A stretch of 62,000 bases of DNA from Adiantum capillus-veneris (taxonomy: Eukaryota > Streptophyta > Polypodiopsida > Polypodiales > Pteridaceae): assembly GCA_014529385.2 (NCBI GenBank), contig CM043949.1, positions 107,084,054 to 107,146,053 on the forward strand. The letters run 5' to 3'. Positions 22,671 to 33,542 of this stretch are shown here, piece by piece. Within the stretch, counting starts at the first letter, position 1; each line of letters starts with the position of its first letter. The translations under genes were made by a program, and so were the position numbers. Below the pieces are notes generated by a model, which saw only the letters and a program-made list of their open reading frames with translations, had not been told where the DNA came from and did not search any database.

Positions 22671-23264
22671 TGTTAACCCTCACGGCTCACGGACACCCTA
22701 TCACCTACGAGACAGACTTGTAACCTACGGTGGAAATTGTATTATTTATTTGGTAGAGTCAGGTACCGGGCTTGTCGGTCCGATAGGAAAAGGGTAAGAG
22801 TGATCGCCGATGAGAGGCACACTCTAACTGGGACATTCAAGGGATTAGTTGGCTAAGCATGGGCGCCCAAGTGTGAATGGGGTGAGCTCATATAAAAGCC
22901 AACTAAACCTAAAATTCACTTATTCTCTCATTTGTGCAATAGAAGAGTGCTCTTGCTCCATCTCCATCTCCATCTTCTTCTTCTTCACCTCCTTGTGTGT
23001 GTGTGTGTGTATGTGTGAGAGAGAGAGAGCACGATCGAGCATTGCGGCGGCACGACGGCGGTGAAGCGGTTGAGCGCGACGTAGCGGTGTCTCCTTCTTC
23101 TTTGTGGCGAGGAATCCTCCACGGCAGGAGCATAGAGCGGTGAGTGACACACCATTGCCCTCTTTTGAGCTTACTAGTTAAGCTAGTTGTGTGCTTGGAG
23201 CCGTCTATGGCTCGCACACAGTGTTAGGCAAGGCCCTTGCTTCGATAGTGCGGCAAGGAGCGCA
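22671..23264 (+). repeat. 3' LTR of G2 (right end uncertain)
   Basis: The LTR starts TGTTAACCCTCACGG; TATAAAAG at 22891. Downstream of the part shared with 12499-12746 come a (GT)n run near 22997 and a GC-rich stretch around 23030-23070. The end is placed at CGCA before a (CT)n run because CTCTC would then flank both ends of the element. An alternative end is GTAACA at 23491. Confidence 0.6.
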
Positions 23265-23314
<50 letters not shown>

Positions 23315-23344
23315 GCTTTTCATGCATGTGTTCATAAGGGGGGG

Positions 23345-23412
<68 letters not shown>
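23265..23412. repeat. Compound microsatellite (CT)n(CA)n ... (GA)n
   Basis: (CT)9 at 23265-23282, (CA)14 at 23283-23310, then a G-run and (GA)n from 23347 to 23412. ORFs predicted through it are repeat artefacts. Confidence 0.95.
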
Positions 23413-23415
<3 letters not shown>

Positions 23416-23581
23416 GCTACAATGATAAAATGATTTTTTGCCACATCATTAGTCCAAAAAACATTACATGTTAGGATTAGATGTTGTAACACCTTTCTAT
23501 GTGTTAGGCATGACAATACGATTAAGTCTCCTGTCAATGGCACTGAAGCAAGTAATTGCAAAATTTTAGGTCTTCATCTCT

Positions 23582-24235
23582 TTACCCTAAATCCGCTACA
23601 TGTGCTTTCAGAGCTTCAACTTGCTCCTTGTGTTCCTTGAAGGTCCTAATCCCAAACCTCAAACCAACTATGTGTGATTTTAGGGCTTCAACTTGGTCCT
23701 TGTGTTCTTTGAAGCACAAAGACAGTTTTTGCACAACCTCATCCTTGAAATTTTCCATGAATGTATAGAGCTCATGTTGGTTGATTTCTAAACATGTAGC
23801 TTCATCCTTGATATCCTGCAATGCTAAAATCACCTCCTCTCGAAATCTGATGTGGCCTTCTTTACCTTGAGCTTGTCTGCAAACCTTTTGTAAGAAGTTT
23901 GTGGCCTTCTAAATATGTAGCTTCATCTTTGATATCCTGCAATGCTAAAATCACCTCCTCTCAAAATTTGATGTGGCCTTCTTCACCATGAACTTGTCTG
24001 CAAACCTTTTGTAAGAAGTTTTTGCACTCTTGTTGGCTAGCTTCTTTGTGTTTACAAAATCCATGAATGATTTTCAAACACTTTGAAGGACCTTCACAAT
24101 TAAATTTCCCCTTGATCTAGCCAAATGCTTTGTAGCTCACATGCTATTGCACTCCGGAGGTGTAGGCATGTTGACTTCATTGACGTCATGATCTCCTTGA
24201 GAAACATTTCCAGAGCCAGAAGAAGGGCTATCCAT
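23582..24235 (-). pseudogene. Coiled-coil ORF relic with tandem duplications (unknown)
   Basis: The minus strand begins at an ATG at 24235 (MDSPSSGSGNVSQGDHDVNE) and, through stops and shifts, reaches a Glu/Lys/Leu-rich helical stretch: EEVILALQDIKDEATCLE, then FKEHKDQVEALKSHIVGL and a second FKEHKEQVEALKAHVADLG about 24 residues later. A 120-bp unit (40 codons) is duplicated at 23785-23904 and 23905-24024. The layout is like the N-terminal part of some plant gag-type proteins, but I find no diagnostic motif and do not assign a family. Confidence 0.4.
23785..24024. repeat. Two-copy 120-bp tandem duplication
   Basis: The segment from TTCTAAACATGTAGC to GTAAGAAG recurs exactly 120 bases later with about ten differences. 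The length is a multiple of three, so it keeps the minus-strand frame of the coiled-coil relic. Confidence 0.88.
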
Positions 24236-24479
24236 TACTGAAAGAGAATAGATGCATCAATTAATTGCAAGTGATCATGAGAGTGTACATTGGTACCAGC
24301 ATGGGTGGTTAAGTAGAAATGAATTATAAACAAATTAAGGTTAAGTAATAACCAATTATACTTATGAAAGTTGGTACCAACATGGATGGTTAAGTAGAAA
24401 CAATCATAAATAATGTATAAACATAAGTATAGACCAATTATGATGAAGTGGAATAACCTAGGTCTAAAAAGAGAAAGAG

Positions 24480-24575
24480 ACTTGTCACTACCTAGTCATG
24501 AGATGCATATAGTATATGTACAGAGAGGGAGATATATAGAGAGATAGAGAGAGAGAGAGATAAATAGATAGATTT
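24480..24575. repeat. GA/TA-rich low-complexity tract
   Basis: GAGAGA and TAGATA repeats, imperfect, ending in ATAAATAGATAG at about 24570. Confidence 0.8.
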
Positions 24576-24735
24576 TATTATCATCCTCAGAGGTCAAATA
24601 TGACTTATGGGACGAAAGTTACATGTCATGTAGTATGTGTGTGGTTGATGAATGACTCTTGATGCTCCAAAATTGTGGGGATGAGAGTCGCAATGGAGAG
24701 CCCGCATTGTGGTTGGGAGAGGAAAGCATGTAGGT

Positions 24736-25434
24736 CTAAGTCATGGCTAAAAATGTGGGGGAAGCAAGATCGGATGTCACCAAAAGCTGAGCACTCTAGT
24801 AGTGTGTGGTATTCAAACTCTGAAACTTGTCATGAGGATAATGTGCACAGTCAATTTGACTCTTCTCCATTGCCCCAACGCCCTGTCTCACGTCGACGGG
24901 AGTGGGACCTAAGCCAAATGGCTGCGATAGTGAGTATTGTTGTGACAAGGGGATAGGTTCAAGCATGTAAGTGTGAGTACCGTTTCCCCTTTCAATGAAG
25001 AACATGGTTTTGTAGTTGGGGGCAATATGGGTGGTGTAATGTATGAAGCGTGACCCACCAGATTCCTCTCCGGCCATAATACATTGGCATTGTAGAAAAG
25101 CTTCATTCACTTGCAAGTCAATTGAGGAATCACATAGAAAGTGTAATGCATCCCATCTCTAAGTCATGGCTAAAAATGTGGAGGAAGCAAGTTCGGATGT
25201 GACAAAAAATTGAGCACTCTAGTAGTGTGTGGTATTCAGACTCTCAAACTTGTCATGAGCATAATGTTCACAATCAATTTGACTCTTCTGCATTGCCCCA
25301 ATGCACTGTCTCACATCAAAGGGAGTGGAAGCTAATCTAAATTGCTGCGATAGTGCTTATCATTGACAAGGGGATAGGTTCAAGCATGTAAGTGAGGAAG
25401 ATTTTCCCTTTCAGTGAAGAACATGGTTTTGTAG
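24736..25434. repeat. Direct segmental duplication, about 280 bp, period about 422
   Basis: Segment 24736-25015 (CTAAGTCATGGCTAAAAATG to TGGTTTTGTAG) recurs at 25159-25434 with roughly 12% differences and small indels. The bases between the copies (25016-25158) are not repeated. The first copy has a 106-codon minus-strand ORF (25116-24796); the second copy has stops in it. The origin is unknown. Confidence 0.85.
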
Positions 25435-26021
25435 ACCTTTGAAAGATAGGCACTTCCATCAAAAGCATACGAAGCAACTATATTTCAAACACCTGAACCA
25501 CCAAAAACCACCAGCAATGACAAGGACATGGAACATCTGCAATGGCAAGAGCTTGAACGTTGGGCATTTCTTGCCAAAGGATATAATCCGATAGCAAGAG
25601 GCAATGGATAAAGTGAAGGGAGAGAGTATTTGATGATGAAGATGAGGGAGAAGAGGCACCTGACATCACCAAGAAATTAAAGGAGGGAGCCAAAAGCTGA
25701 GCAACAAAGCACTACACTAGAGTTGACAAGGACCTATCAGCCAGGATAGAAATAGTCCACTTGTTGAAGATGGCTCTTGAGGACCAAAGGTGGGGAGGTA
25801 ACTCCAAGAAGACAATGAAGGAGGCTTTAATGACAACAAACTTTGAAAACCTGATATAGAAGTCAGGTAGGGCAAGTAGAGAGTAGAGTAGCAAGCCAAC
25901 AACAACAAACCCAAGCAACCCAATGAAAAGACCAGAAATTGAAGAAAAAGGTGCACAAGGAAATAAATAGCAAAGTAAAAAGCCAATGAGATCAAACAAA
26001 AAACATGCTCTAAAAATAGGC

Positions 26022-26059
<38 letters not shown>

Positions 26060-26445
26060 AAGTAAAAGGAAAAGCAAGCAAAAAACCAGAAACAAACAAA
26101 GAAAAAAGATGAAGGTAAAAAGGAACGGAATCAATCCATCAGCCTGTATTGGGTATTCTCTAGGTTGACTTTTGCACCTTCACAAATACTAGCAAAAGGA
26201 ACTCGATGAAGCGCCATGTCTTGCAGGGTTTGCTATAGGCCCGAGTGAAGCAAGATTGGGAGCCCCTCCAAACAATTTTCCCTATAGTACATTGAAGAGT
26301 CCATCTACGCAACCTAATACTCTGGAGAGTATGCGTTGCAGGGAAGAAGCCACCAAAATAGCTTGAAAACGCTAGCAGGTGACCGAAGGGAGGGAAGGGC
26401 AGGGCACACAACCCGACAAGCAGGTGAGCAAGTGGGAGGGAAGGT

Positions 26446-26447
<2 letters not shown>
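25435..26447. other. Unclassified region with a (CA)n run
   Basis: AT-rich, with a (CA)n microsatellite at 26026-26057. Minus-strand ORFs here run into that repeat and have low-complexity composition. I see no family motif that I trust. Confidence 0.4.

Positions 26448-26506
<59 letters not shown>
26448..26506. repeat. (CT)n microsatellite
   Basis: About 29 uninterrupted CT units. Confidence 0.97.
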
Positions 26507-26510
<4 letters not shown>

Positions 26511-26559
26511 GGAGACATGGCTCACAATGCTTGCTCTTTATAATTGTACTCTTTCTCTC

Positions 26560-27277
26560 GGTAACACATAGATCCATTGAGCACAATATTAAAGGTTAGA
26601 CATTGAAATGAAACCAAACTTGAAGGCTAGATTAGTGTATGGAAAGTTAAGTCAATGAATTGAAAAAGGGTTTCGTAGATTCCAAACCAGAAGATGATAA
26701 TTTTTTAATGTGTTTTAGCTAGGGCTTGGAGGCAACAAGAATTTGTCAAGTCCTTGAAACACAATATCAATGCACCATCTCCCATGCACATGTTGCATGT
26801 GCCTCCATACCTTTATATGATGGTTAAGAAATTCCTATGTAGCCACTTTATCGCAAATTCAAATCTCCTTTGGAATAGGACTACATACTTATACAATCTC
26901 GCTAGTGGTCATCTCGCTTAAAACAATTTCAAAATGAAGCCAATGTAGTTAGTTATTTGCCCAATGTAAACTCATGGCTTTCTCAACTAAATTCCAAGTG
27001 AACCAAAAGTAAACCACTTGTAAACGCCACCCAACGGTTTTGCTTTATGATTCCAAATACTCACCGTCATATCAAGAAAGGTGAAAAAGCTTGTTGGTAA
27101 GGATTTTTTAAAGTTTTGTGAAATGGTAGGTAATGTAAGACAGAGGAGATTGGACCATGCAACTTTCCATCCAACCTTGCTATATATAGGCTTGCTACCA
27201 TCCAACTATAGCACCCCTTTATTGCATGTCTGCCTAGGCCTTGGTGTGCCCGATCTTACCCCAGGCATGACATTACA
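26560..27277 (-). repeat. 3' LTR of chromovirus F (far end unknown)
   Basis: On the minus strand TGTAATGTCATGCC begins at 27277, immediately after a purine tract (AAGGGGGG, about 27286-27278) and overlapping the pol stop codon, the standard end of a chromovirus. A TATA-like TATATATA lies at about 27180-27187. The LTR runs leftward. Its end is not determined and 26560 is only a limit set by the microsatellite. Confidence 0.6.
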
Positions 27278-28090
27278 CCCCCCTTGGAGAAGCGTTTTTG
27301 TCCTCAAAAACAAAAGTGATGATATCTTCATAAAGAACACTAATGTTTTCTGCAGTGGCATCCTTCATGGATCCAGTTGTCCATTTGATCGGAACATGGT
27401 TGAGTAGGAGGTTCAATGAAATCAAGACGAACATCTTGATTTTTCGCATTGTTGTCCTTTTGTAATTGTCTTGTGTAACCGACATATATTCGCCAACATA
27501 GTGTATAAACTTCATTTAGAACTCATTAGAGTGTGCTAAACAAGTTATCACAAGTAAGATGTATCTGAAAGAGTACCTTTTTCACTTTCCATGAAAGTAA
27601 TTGGATGACGTAACTCATTAAGCAAAGTATAAGTCTGTGACTTAATATCATTCTTCATCAATAAAAACAACCCCACCATAACCGATGTTCAATGTTGAGA
27701 ACCCATCTATATATGAAGAGACTAAACTTAGTCTTGCAACATGCTTTGCCTTATGGTATGCAAATGCCAACTAGATAAATAACCCTTCCAATTGGATTGT
27801 TTGGTGCTAGCGTGCTTGCTTAGCATATCCTTTAGCACAAGATTAACACTTGTCAACTGCCTATTCTCTCTGGATAAGTGACAGTATTGAGGTGTGTTTT
27901 CCCATCGTTTATAGACAACCCTCCAAAATGATTCGTAAATAGGGATCACAATTCCTTGCATTATTTAATCAATAATTTTAGGAACAACCATTTTGGTTAA
28001 TTGTAGTGAGCTGATCTACAAGCACCCAAATTGAGCCATGACCTCTATTGGTGATTGATGGATCTATAATTAATCTCATAGAGATAGTAC
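27273..28090 (-). pseudogene. Chromovirus F integrase core and chromodomain remnant
   Basis: Heavily decayed minus-strand pol end. At about 28080-28000 RGHGSIWVLVDQL matches the integrase block holding the first catalytic Asp. At 27961-27728 SFWRVVYKRWENTPQY and VNLVLKDMLSKHASTKQSNW match the later integrase core. At 27430-27275 HVPIKWTTGSMKDATAENIS and FVFEDKNASPRGV match a chromodomain in the usual C-terminal position. The catalytic Glu region is lost. The right half of the element cannot be recognised. Confidence 0.65.
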
Positions 28091-30885
28091 ACATAGACTG
28101 AAAAATGCTTTAGAAGCTATCAATATCATGAATGTGCATGCCGATCCAATTTAGCCTTTGTTAAACATAAACACTAGGACCCATAACACCTACTCTGCAT
28201 CCATTTGGCAAAAAACATATCCCAACCTTCGTATCCATAACCGTACTTGCCAATGCTTATGGCTAATGTTATGCTCATGGCTCATGGGAAAAGAACTAAA
28301 TTCTCTCCACGTGAAAGTTGTGCTAACATATTTGGACCATAATAGAATGTAAAAATCCATCACATCTAGGTACCAAATGAACTTTAACATAACATAATTT
28401 TGCTACATGTGTAAACAACCATCCTCTATTGTTGTTTAACAATACTTGTAACCTTAACAAGTCTTACTAAGTAGCCGACAATTTCTAGCCACTGAAATTA
28501 TTCCTGATACAATGTGCTCAAAATGATCTAATAAACATATTTGACTAGCCCCTAGGGACTTTATCCCGACAAATGATTGAAATAATGGTCCCAGGTCATT
28601 CTCCTAAAGATTCATATTCTCCACATGTGGAATATGTTTCATATAGGGATGTCCCAAAAAATGACATCCTTCAAGTACAAAAAGTATTGGTGTGGAGTTA
28701 CTATAAACACTCATCTACATTAGTGAGAGGGACCCTCATAACCCTTGCTTCACATTGGCTAAACCAAACTCCATAAGTTCCTAGACCAAGGCCCTTAATG
28801 ATAGAAATGTATCTAGAACACTGCATCCCAAAATTCTTTGCTCCTACATAACCTTGTCATGTCTCTAAAGAACAAAATGGATGAAAGCATTCAAGCTGAC
28901 GCATCTTACTTAGAGAATTCAAGCAAAACATATTCAAAAATAGAATCAAACCAAATCACATGCGTATGTGAAGATTGAACATAGCAGTCACTTACACGTA
29001 GTCATGTGCACATGACCAAATGTCCTACCTGAAAAGGCCTTGTAACATTAATTGAAAGATTAGTGAAAATCAAGTGGTATAAATTGGTAACCTTGGGTGC
29101 TATCTTTTCAAACCAAAGGAATCAACTTGGAGAGTTGAACTTGTCCATTATTCCTTGGTGGATTACAAAATTTTCCTTGAAAGTACAACTATAATGAGTG
29201 CAAACTATAATCCTCAGCAACGATGGAGTGATTGTGTATTAGTCGGGTCATACCTTTGAAATACCACTCCTAGAGACATGTCAATGCTAGAACTAAGCAA
29301 CAAATCTTCTCAAGCTGGTATCTTATTCACAACTACACCTCAAAATAATCATATCTCTTTGCAAACAGAAGAGAATGATTTCTAACACTCCAAAGAACGT
29401 AGTCATACCAGATTTCTTTGGGTTTGCAATAAGAGATTACCTATTGGGAGGCTCTCTTAATCTATTCATGTGGTCCCATGAATTATTTTCTTGATAGCAA
29501 AGCCATGCCTACTTTCTATCCACCAAAAGCATCCTCTATATTGCTAGCACCTTGTGCACAAAAAGTTCCTTCCACTGTAATCATATGCAATGATCACAAG
29601 AAAATATATTAGCCTCAACTCCTTTTGGACAGAATAGCTGATGTCATAGTAGAAACGTAAAAAATGATTCAGTGCAAATAATCCCACCGTACTGGCATGC
29701 CATGCATGCATGTCAAGAAATCAGAGAGGTAACCCTTAGCTTTTTGTGGACAGCTATGCTGTCTAAAACACTTACCTCATCCATAAACCATGATATAGAT
29801 AAGCCTTTACGAGTTTAAGATCATCAAAAACTCAACTTGATCTTCACACTAAAAGTACACGGTGCCTTAGTGACACCGAGACAATCATTAATGGCAAGAC
29901 TCTTGCTTGTCTTTTTATCTTTAGAACAATCCCTGATGGATTACAAATAGATGGCTTAGCCATTCTAACTTAGATGGCTCGTAGCCCTTTGAAAACAGAT
30001 GGCTCTAAGCCCTTCCTTTTTTTACCATACCGACGTAGAAGATGTTAGCAAAAACATGCTTAATTTCACAATTCCTTCAGAAATAAAGGAAAGAGAAAGA
30101 GAACGAGAACGAGAAAGAGAAAGACAAAGAGAGAGCATGCCTTGGAATGAGGAAAATCCCTTAACCTACAGTGGTATGTGCCCTCTACGTATGCTTTTGT
30201 GCATATGTTGCCTATCATGTAGCTTATCATATAAGTGTACAACAGTCTGCTTGTATGATGCTCTCTCATAGAGATGTAGCCCAAAAATATAAGCCAGAGC
30301 TCGAGCCAGAGCTCGACTCACCTACTTTGGATGTGTTTGTGAATGTGCTAGATTGACTTAATTATGGCACTTTTCCCGTGAATTAAGTTCATTTGATTAA
30401 ATCATATTAAACATTCAATATCTTATTGTGTCCTTGATAGAGTAGTTGGTGTTATAATGGAAGCGTAAACAATGATTGAGGGGAATGAATTCCACTTGAT
30501 TGGCACACCATGCATGCCACACAAAAAAGTAAAGTGGGATCCCTTAGCTACAACAACAGCCTCAAGAGTTTGAGCCGATACCCAAAGTGCCTTGCACAAT
30601 ATGTATTGGTAATGGGCAGTACCTTGGCACGGGCTAGAAGTCTTGCTTCTCCTAAATTTTGTCAAAGCACTTTGCTTTGCACAACATGCAATCCTTACCA
30701 AATTAAAGGTTGAAACACACAAAAAAAGAGGAAGAACTAGAAAGTGTCTAACCTTGTTGCCCTCTGTAGCCAATTGTTTGGAAATTCAAAAGTAAATTCT
30801 CGCTTAAATCTTGCTCTTAGCCATACCTACTGCTAGAGTGAGAGCTAATAGCATATTCCAAACTTTGGAAACCTCAAAGTCAAAC
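28091..30885. other. Decayed region, probably rest of F, with a purine-rich run
   Basis: Almost 2.8 kb without a recognisable coding block. A GA-rich imperfect repeat lies at about 30086-30135. Two weakly similar segments of about 100 bases occur at about 29642-29738 and 30448-30547 in the same orientation. By position this could be the eroded RT/gag part of F, but I see no RT or gag motif. Confidence 0.35.
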
Positions 30886-30914
30886 AAGTTACATAGAGAC
30901 ATTGCTATGTAAGT

Positions 30915-31678
30915 TTGGACTTGAGGATTGCAAACCTACCACGTTTGAAATTTAGTCTTCATGATGGTGGTGATCCTTTTGATGATGGTGATCCTTTTGA
31001 TGCCACTCTTTACCAAATTGTTGTTGGATGCCTTATTTATGTAAATAAAATGAGGTCGGATATTCAGTTTGGAGTCTCACAGGTCAACAAATTTATGCAT
31101 AGCCCAGGGTCTAAGCATTGGCAGGCTAGCAAGCGAATCCTTTGCTATATGAGTGGCACTTTACATCTTGGGTTGTTTTATCCCAAGGGGGGATCATTAC
31201 TGCCATATTTACATGATTTTTCAGACTCAGATTGGGTTGGTTGTTTTGACATGTGAGTGTCCACGAGTGGTTTTTGTTTCATGATCACCAGTTCATGTAC
31301 CTCATGGTTGAGCAAGAAAAACCTATGGCCACTTCTAGTCCTGAGGTTGAGTACAGGTCGGTCTTCACAGGTACAGTTGAGTGTGTATGGCTCAGATGCC
31401 TTATGGTTGATTTGGGTGTTCAACAGGACACTACCAACACCATCTACACTGAGATTCAGAGTGCATTGGCACTTGCGAGAAACCCATTTTTTCATGCTCG
31501 CACAAAGCACATTGAGGTGCATTACCACTATGTCAAGGAGAGGCTCTCAAAAGGAGAGATCAACTTGGATTATGTGCCAACACAGGACAACCTTGAAGAT
31601 CTTTTCACAAAGGCATTGTCTCGTGAGAAGTTTGAAGCTTTCTGCAAAGCTTTGGGCTTACTCCCTTTTGTGGATTGA
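30915..31678 (+). pseudogene. C2 RT end and RNase H
   Basis: It retains DIQFGVSQVNKFMHSPGSKH (RT end), SDSDWVGCFDM (RNase H), then after a TGA at 31254 and frame changes, VECVWLRCLMVDLGV and HIEVHYHYVKERL, ending at the same stop as C1. Near 30961-31002 an 18-bp unit is tandemly doubled, giving GGDPFDDGDPFD in place of a single copy. Confidence 0.85.
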
Positions 31679-31755
31679 TGATATCCTCATGGCATGGCAC
31701 TTCCCTATACTCTATGTGCTAGCTCTTGTTTAGCACATCACTCACAAGGGGGGTT

Positions 31756-31965
31756 TGTTACCATATTCATGTGGTAGTAATGTGTGTGAACACACTTAGG
31801 ACTGTCGGGGCGTTTTTCCCCTCACTAGGAGGTTTTTCCCCCCGTGCATTGTATATACGCCCATCCCTCTAGGGCACTCTAAGTAATACACTCTCTGTTG
31901 TGTGCCTTAAGCTTCCTTCATCTTCTCCAAGCTATGTGTGTTTCCTTGCAACCCTATTTCCAACA
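31756..31965 (+). repeat. LTR of C2
   Basis: The LTR is 210 bp, TGTTACC...CCAACA. It lacks about 18 bases around the CTATATATTTTTCCATTG segment present in C1. Confidence 0.92.
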
Positions 31966-32240
31966 TTTCTAGCAAACACACACTCGGTTATACACCGAAT
32001 GCATATTTCATCATTTGGGAAACATTTTTATTTGTGAATTTTGTTGATGATCACTCTTGATGCAAGCATATGTGTATCTACATAAGGAAAAGTATAAAGT
32101 GTTTATGAGTTTCAAGCAATTTGTACTTATGGATAGCTGTGTATGGTTATATTGTCACTATTATGGCTCTTTAAACTTATGATACTCGTACTGACGTGGT
32201 TGAACTAGGTTTTTAGTATTCACGACATTAGAAAAAACGT

Positions 32241-33474
32241 TGTTAGCGTGAAAATGACAAGAAAAAAAAGTACCTCTATAGCCTTGCACGAATCACGTCG
32301 TCAGAGAAGGAAGAACTATCGCACCGTTGAAAACACCTGTAGAGATTTATGACAAACCCTTCAAGCATAAAACACACTCAAAATTAGGAGAAACCAAGGA
32401 CATCATGATGAAGCTCGTCTCATGGAGATGTCCATAGAGTATCCTTGGGCAAAAAATAGATGAGAGATGAAAGAGTTATGGCCACGCGAACCCGGGGGTG
32501 TACTCTTTCTTGCTAAAAAATGTTTTCTTTGGAAGTTGTGTAGGTGTTGTAGCTATTAAAATGGGGGGTTTCCTTATCTTTTATCCCCAAAAAAATTATC
32601 TCTCTTCTCAGCCGACGAAGCTCTCTTTGTAGGCCTCTTTTAATTGGCTCATTTTTTGCCTTTTTGGGCATAAAATGAGGTGTCAGTGACCCTTTGACCA
32701 AGGGAATGGGGTGGGGGCAAGTGTTTGGGGACCAAAATTTGAACCAGGTACCTATCTAGCTGAGTGAGAACCCAAAAAAGGTGCCTTTTCTCCCCCATCA
32801 AGCCCACGAGCCCCTCCATAGCCAAGCCTTAAGAGCTCCTCTCACTTTGATACACCCATAATGGGCCCCCAATGTGTCTTATATAACCCCCATTCTTCCC
32901 TTTTCCCTTCCCATGTGGGATAATTCCCATGCCACATGGCAACTTCCTCCCCAATCCTCCCAACTCCCTCAAGCCCAATAAATTTCCAATTTCTCCCCAA
33001 AGCAGGAGCACTTCTCGGACAACCTTCCCCAAAGCATAACTTGCTGCTCTGGTCACTGAATGACACACTATAATATTCAGCTTGATGCCCATCATTTCGG
33101 TCACTTCTAGAAATCTTACAACTCAACATTTCTAATTCCAACCAAGTTGGCCCAATTGCCGTTGTCATATACACCTGCAATCACTTTCTAAGTTGAGACC
33201 GCCCACTTCGGATTCTCATAACTCATGATGTACAAGTCCGATTCACAAGCTATAAAGCATGGATGAAAATATTTATTAAAAACCATGTCTTGGAGACTTG
33301 AACAACCCAAAACGTCAGCATCGAAGCTTGGCAAAATCACGCCTTTGTACATAGATTTTTACATGGTCACTTTCAAAACTTGCAGGGCTATGTACACATA
33401 TATACATGAGGCGGGTGGGCAAGATTTTTGGCATGATCTAATGACTTTAGGCTCATCCAAAAAATGTGTGACAT
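32241..33474 (-). repeat. 3' LTR of D
   Basis: The LTR is 1234 bp and on the minus strand runs TGTCACACATT to GCTAACA. It contains a TATA-like TTATATAAG near 32878-32886 and CCC/GGG-rich stretches. Predicted ORFs here are shadows. Confidence 0.88.
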
Positions 33475-33542
33475 AGCTTGCCATCCCACCCTAGCCTGCT
33501 TGATCATTTAAGAAAAGTAGAGGTTTCTAGGGTGAACAACTG

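Larger units (their letters stand above)
12499..23264 (+). mobile_element. Ty3/gypsy element G2 with extra 3' coding domains
   Basis: The element is bounded by a partial 5' LTR (12499-12746) and a 3' LTR starting at 22671; the shared 248 bases differ by about 5%. Internal order: gag with three zinc knuckles, protease 1, RT, RNase H, integrase, protease-like domain 2, a Pro/Ser/Thr-rich tail, an internal purine tract and TATA-like box, an extra ORF, a spacer and a second purine tract. Nine in-frame stops and one frameshift break gag-pol. The RT and integrase have further disabling changes, so it is inactive. There is no chromodomain after integrase. The right end is uncertain: 23264 gives CTCTC on both outer flanks, but that is low-complexity sequence. 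Confidence 0.85.
30886..31965 (+). mobile_element. Copia C2, 5'-truncated copy of the C1 family
   Basis: Similarity to C1 starts abruptly at about 30886 (C1 position about 5352, inside RT) and continues through RNase H, the purine tract (AAGGGGGG at 31746-31753) and a 210-bp LTR. No target duplication is visible. Unlike C1 and C3 it has no upstream LTR, so most of the element was lost by deletion or never inserted. Confidence 0.92.

Noticed and set aside
23187-23561. ORFs on both strands across the (CT)n(CA)n(GA)n tract
   Set aside because: They are translations of microsatellites (SLSLSL, ERERER, CVCVCV) with no other content.
25478-25693. Possible copia gag start on the minus strand (LLLSDYILWQEMPNVQ)
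   Set aside because: A vague resemblance to the N-terminus of some copia gag proteins, too short and not supported by anything downstream.
26314-26599. ORFs across the (CT)n run at 26448-26506
   Set aside because: Repeat artefact; open on both strands only because of the dinucleotide run.
30423-30773. Minus-strand 116-codon ORF
   Set aside because: No recognisable motif; it overlaps one of two weakly similar segments in a decayed region.
32829-33180. Minus-strand ORFs of about 90-112 codons, also at 39525-40059
   Set aside because: They lie inside the two LTRs of D and reflect the same non-coding sequence twice.
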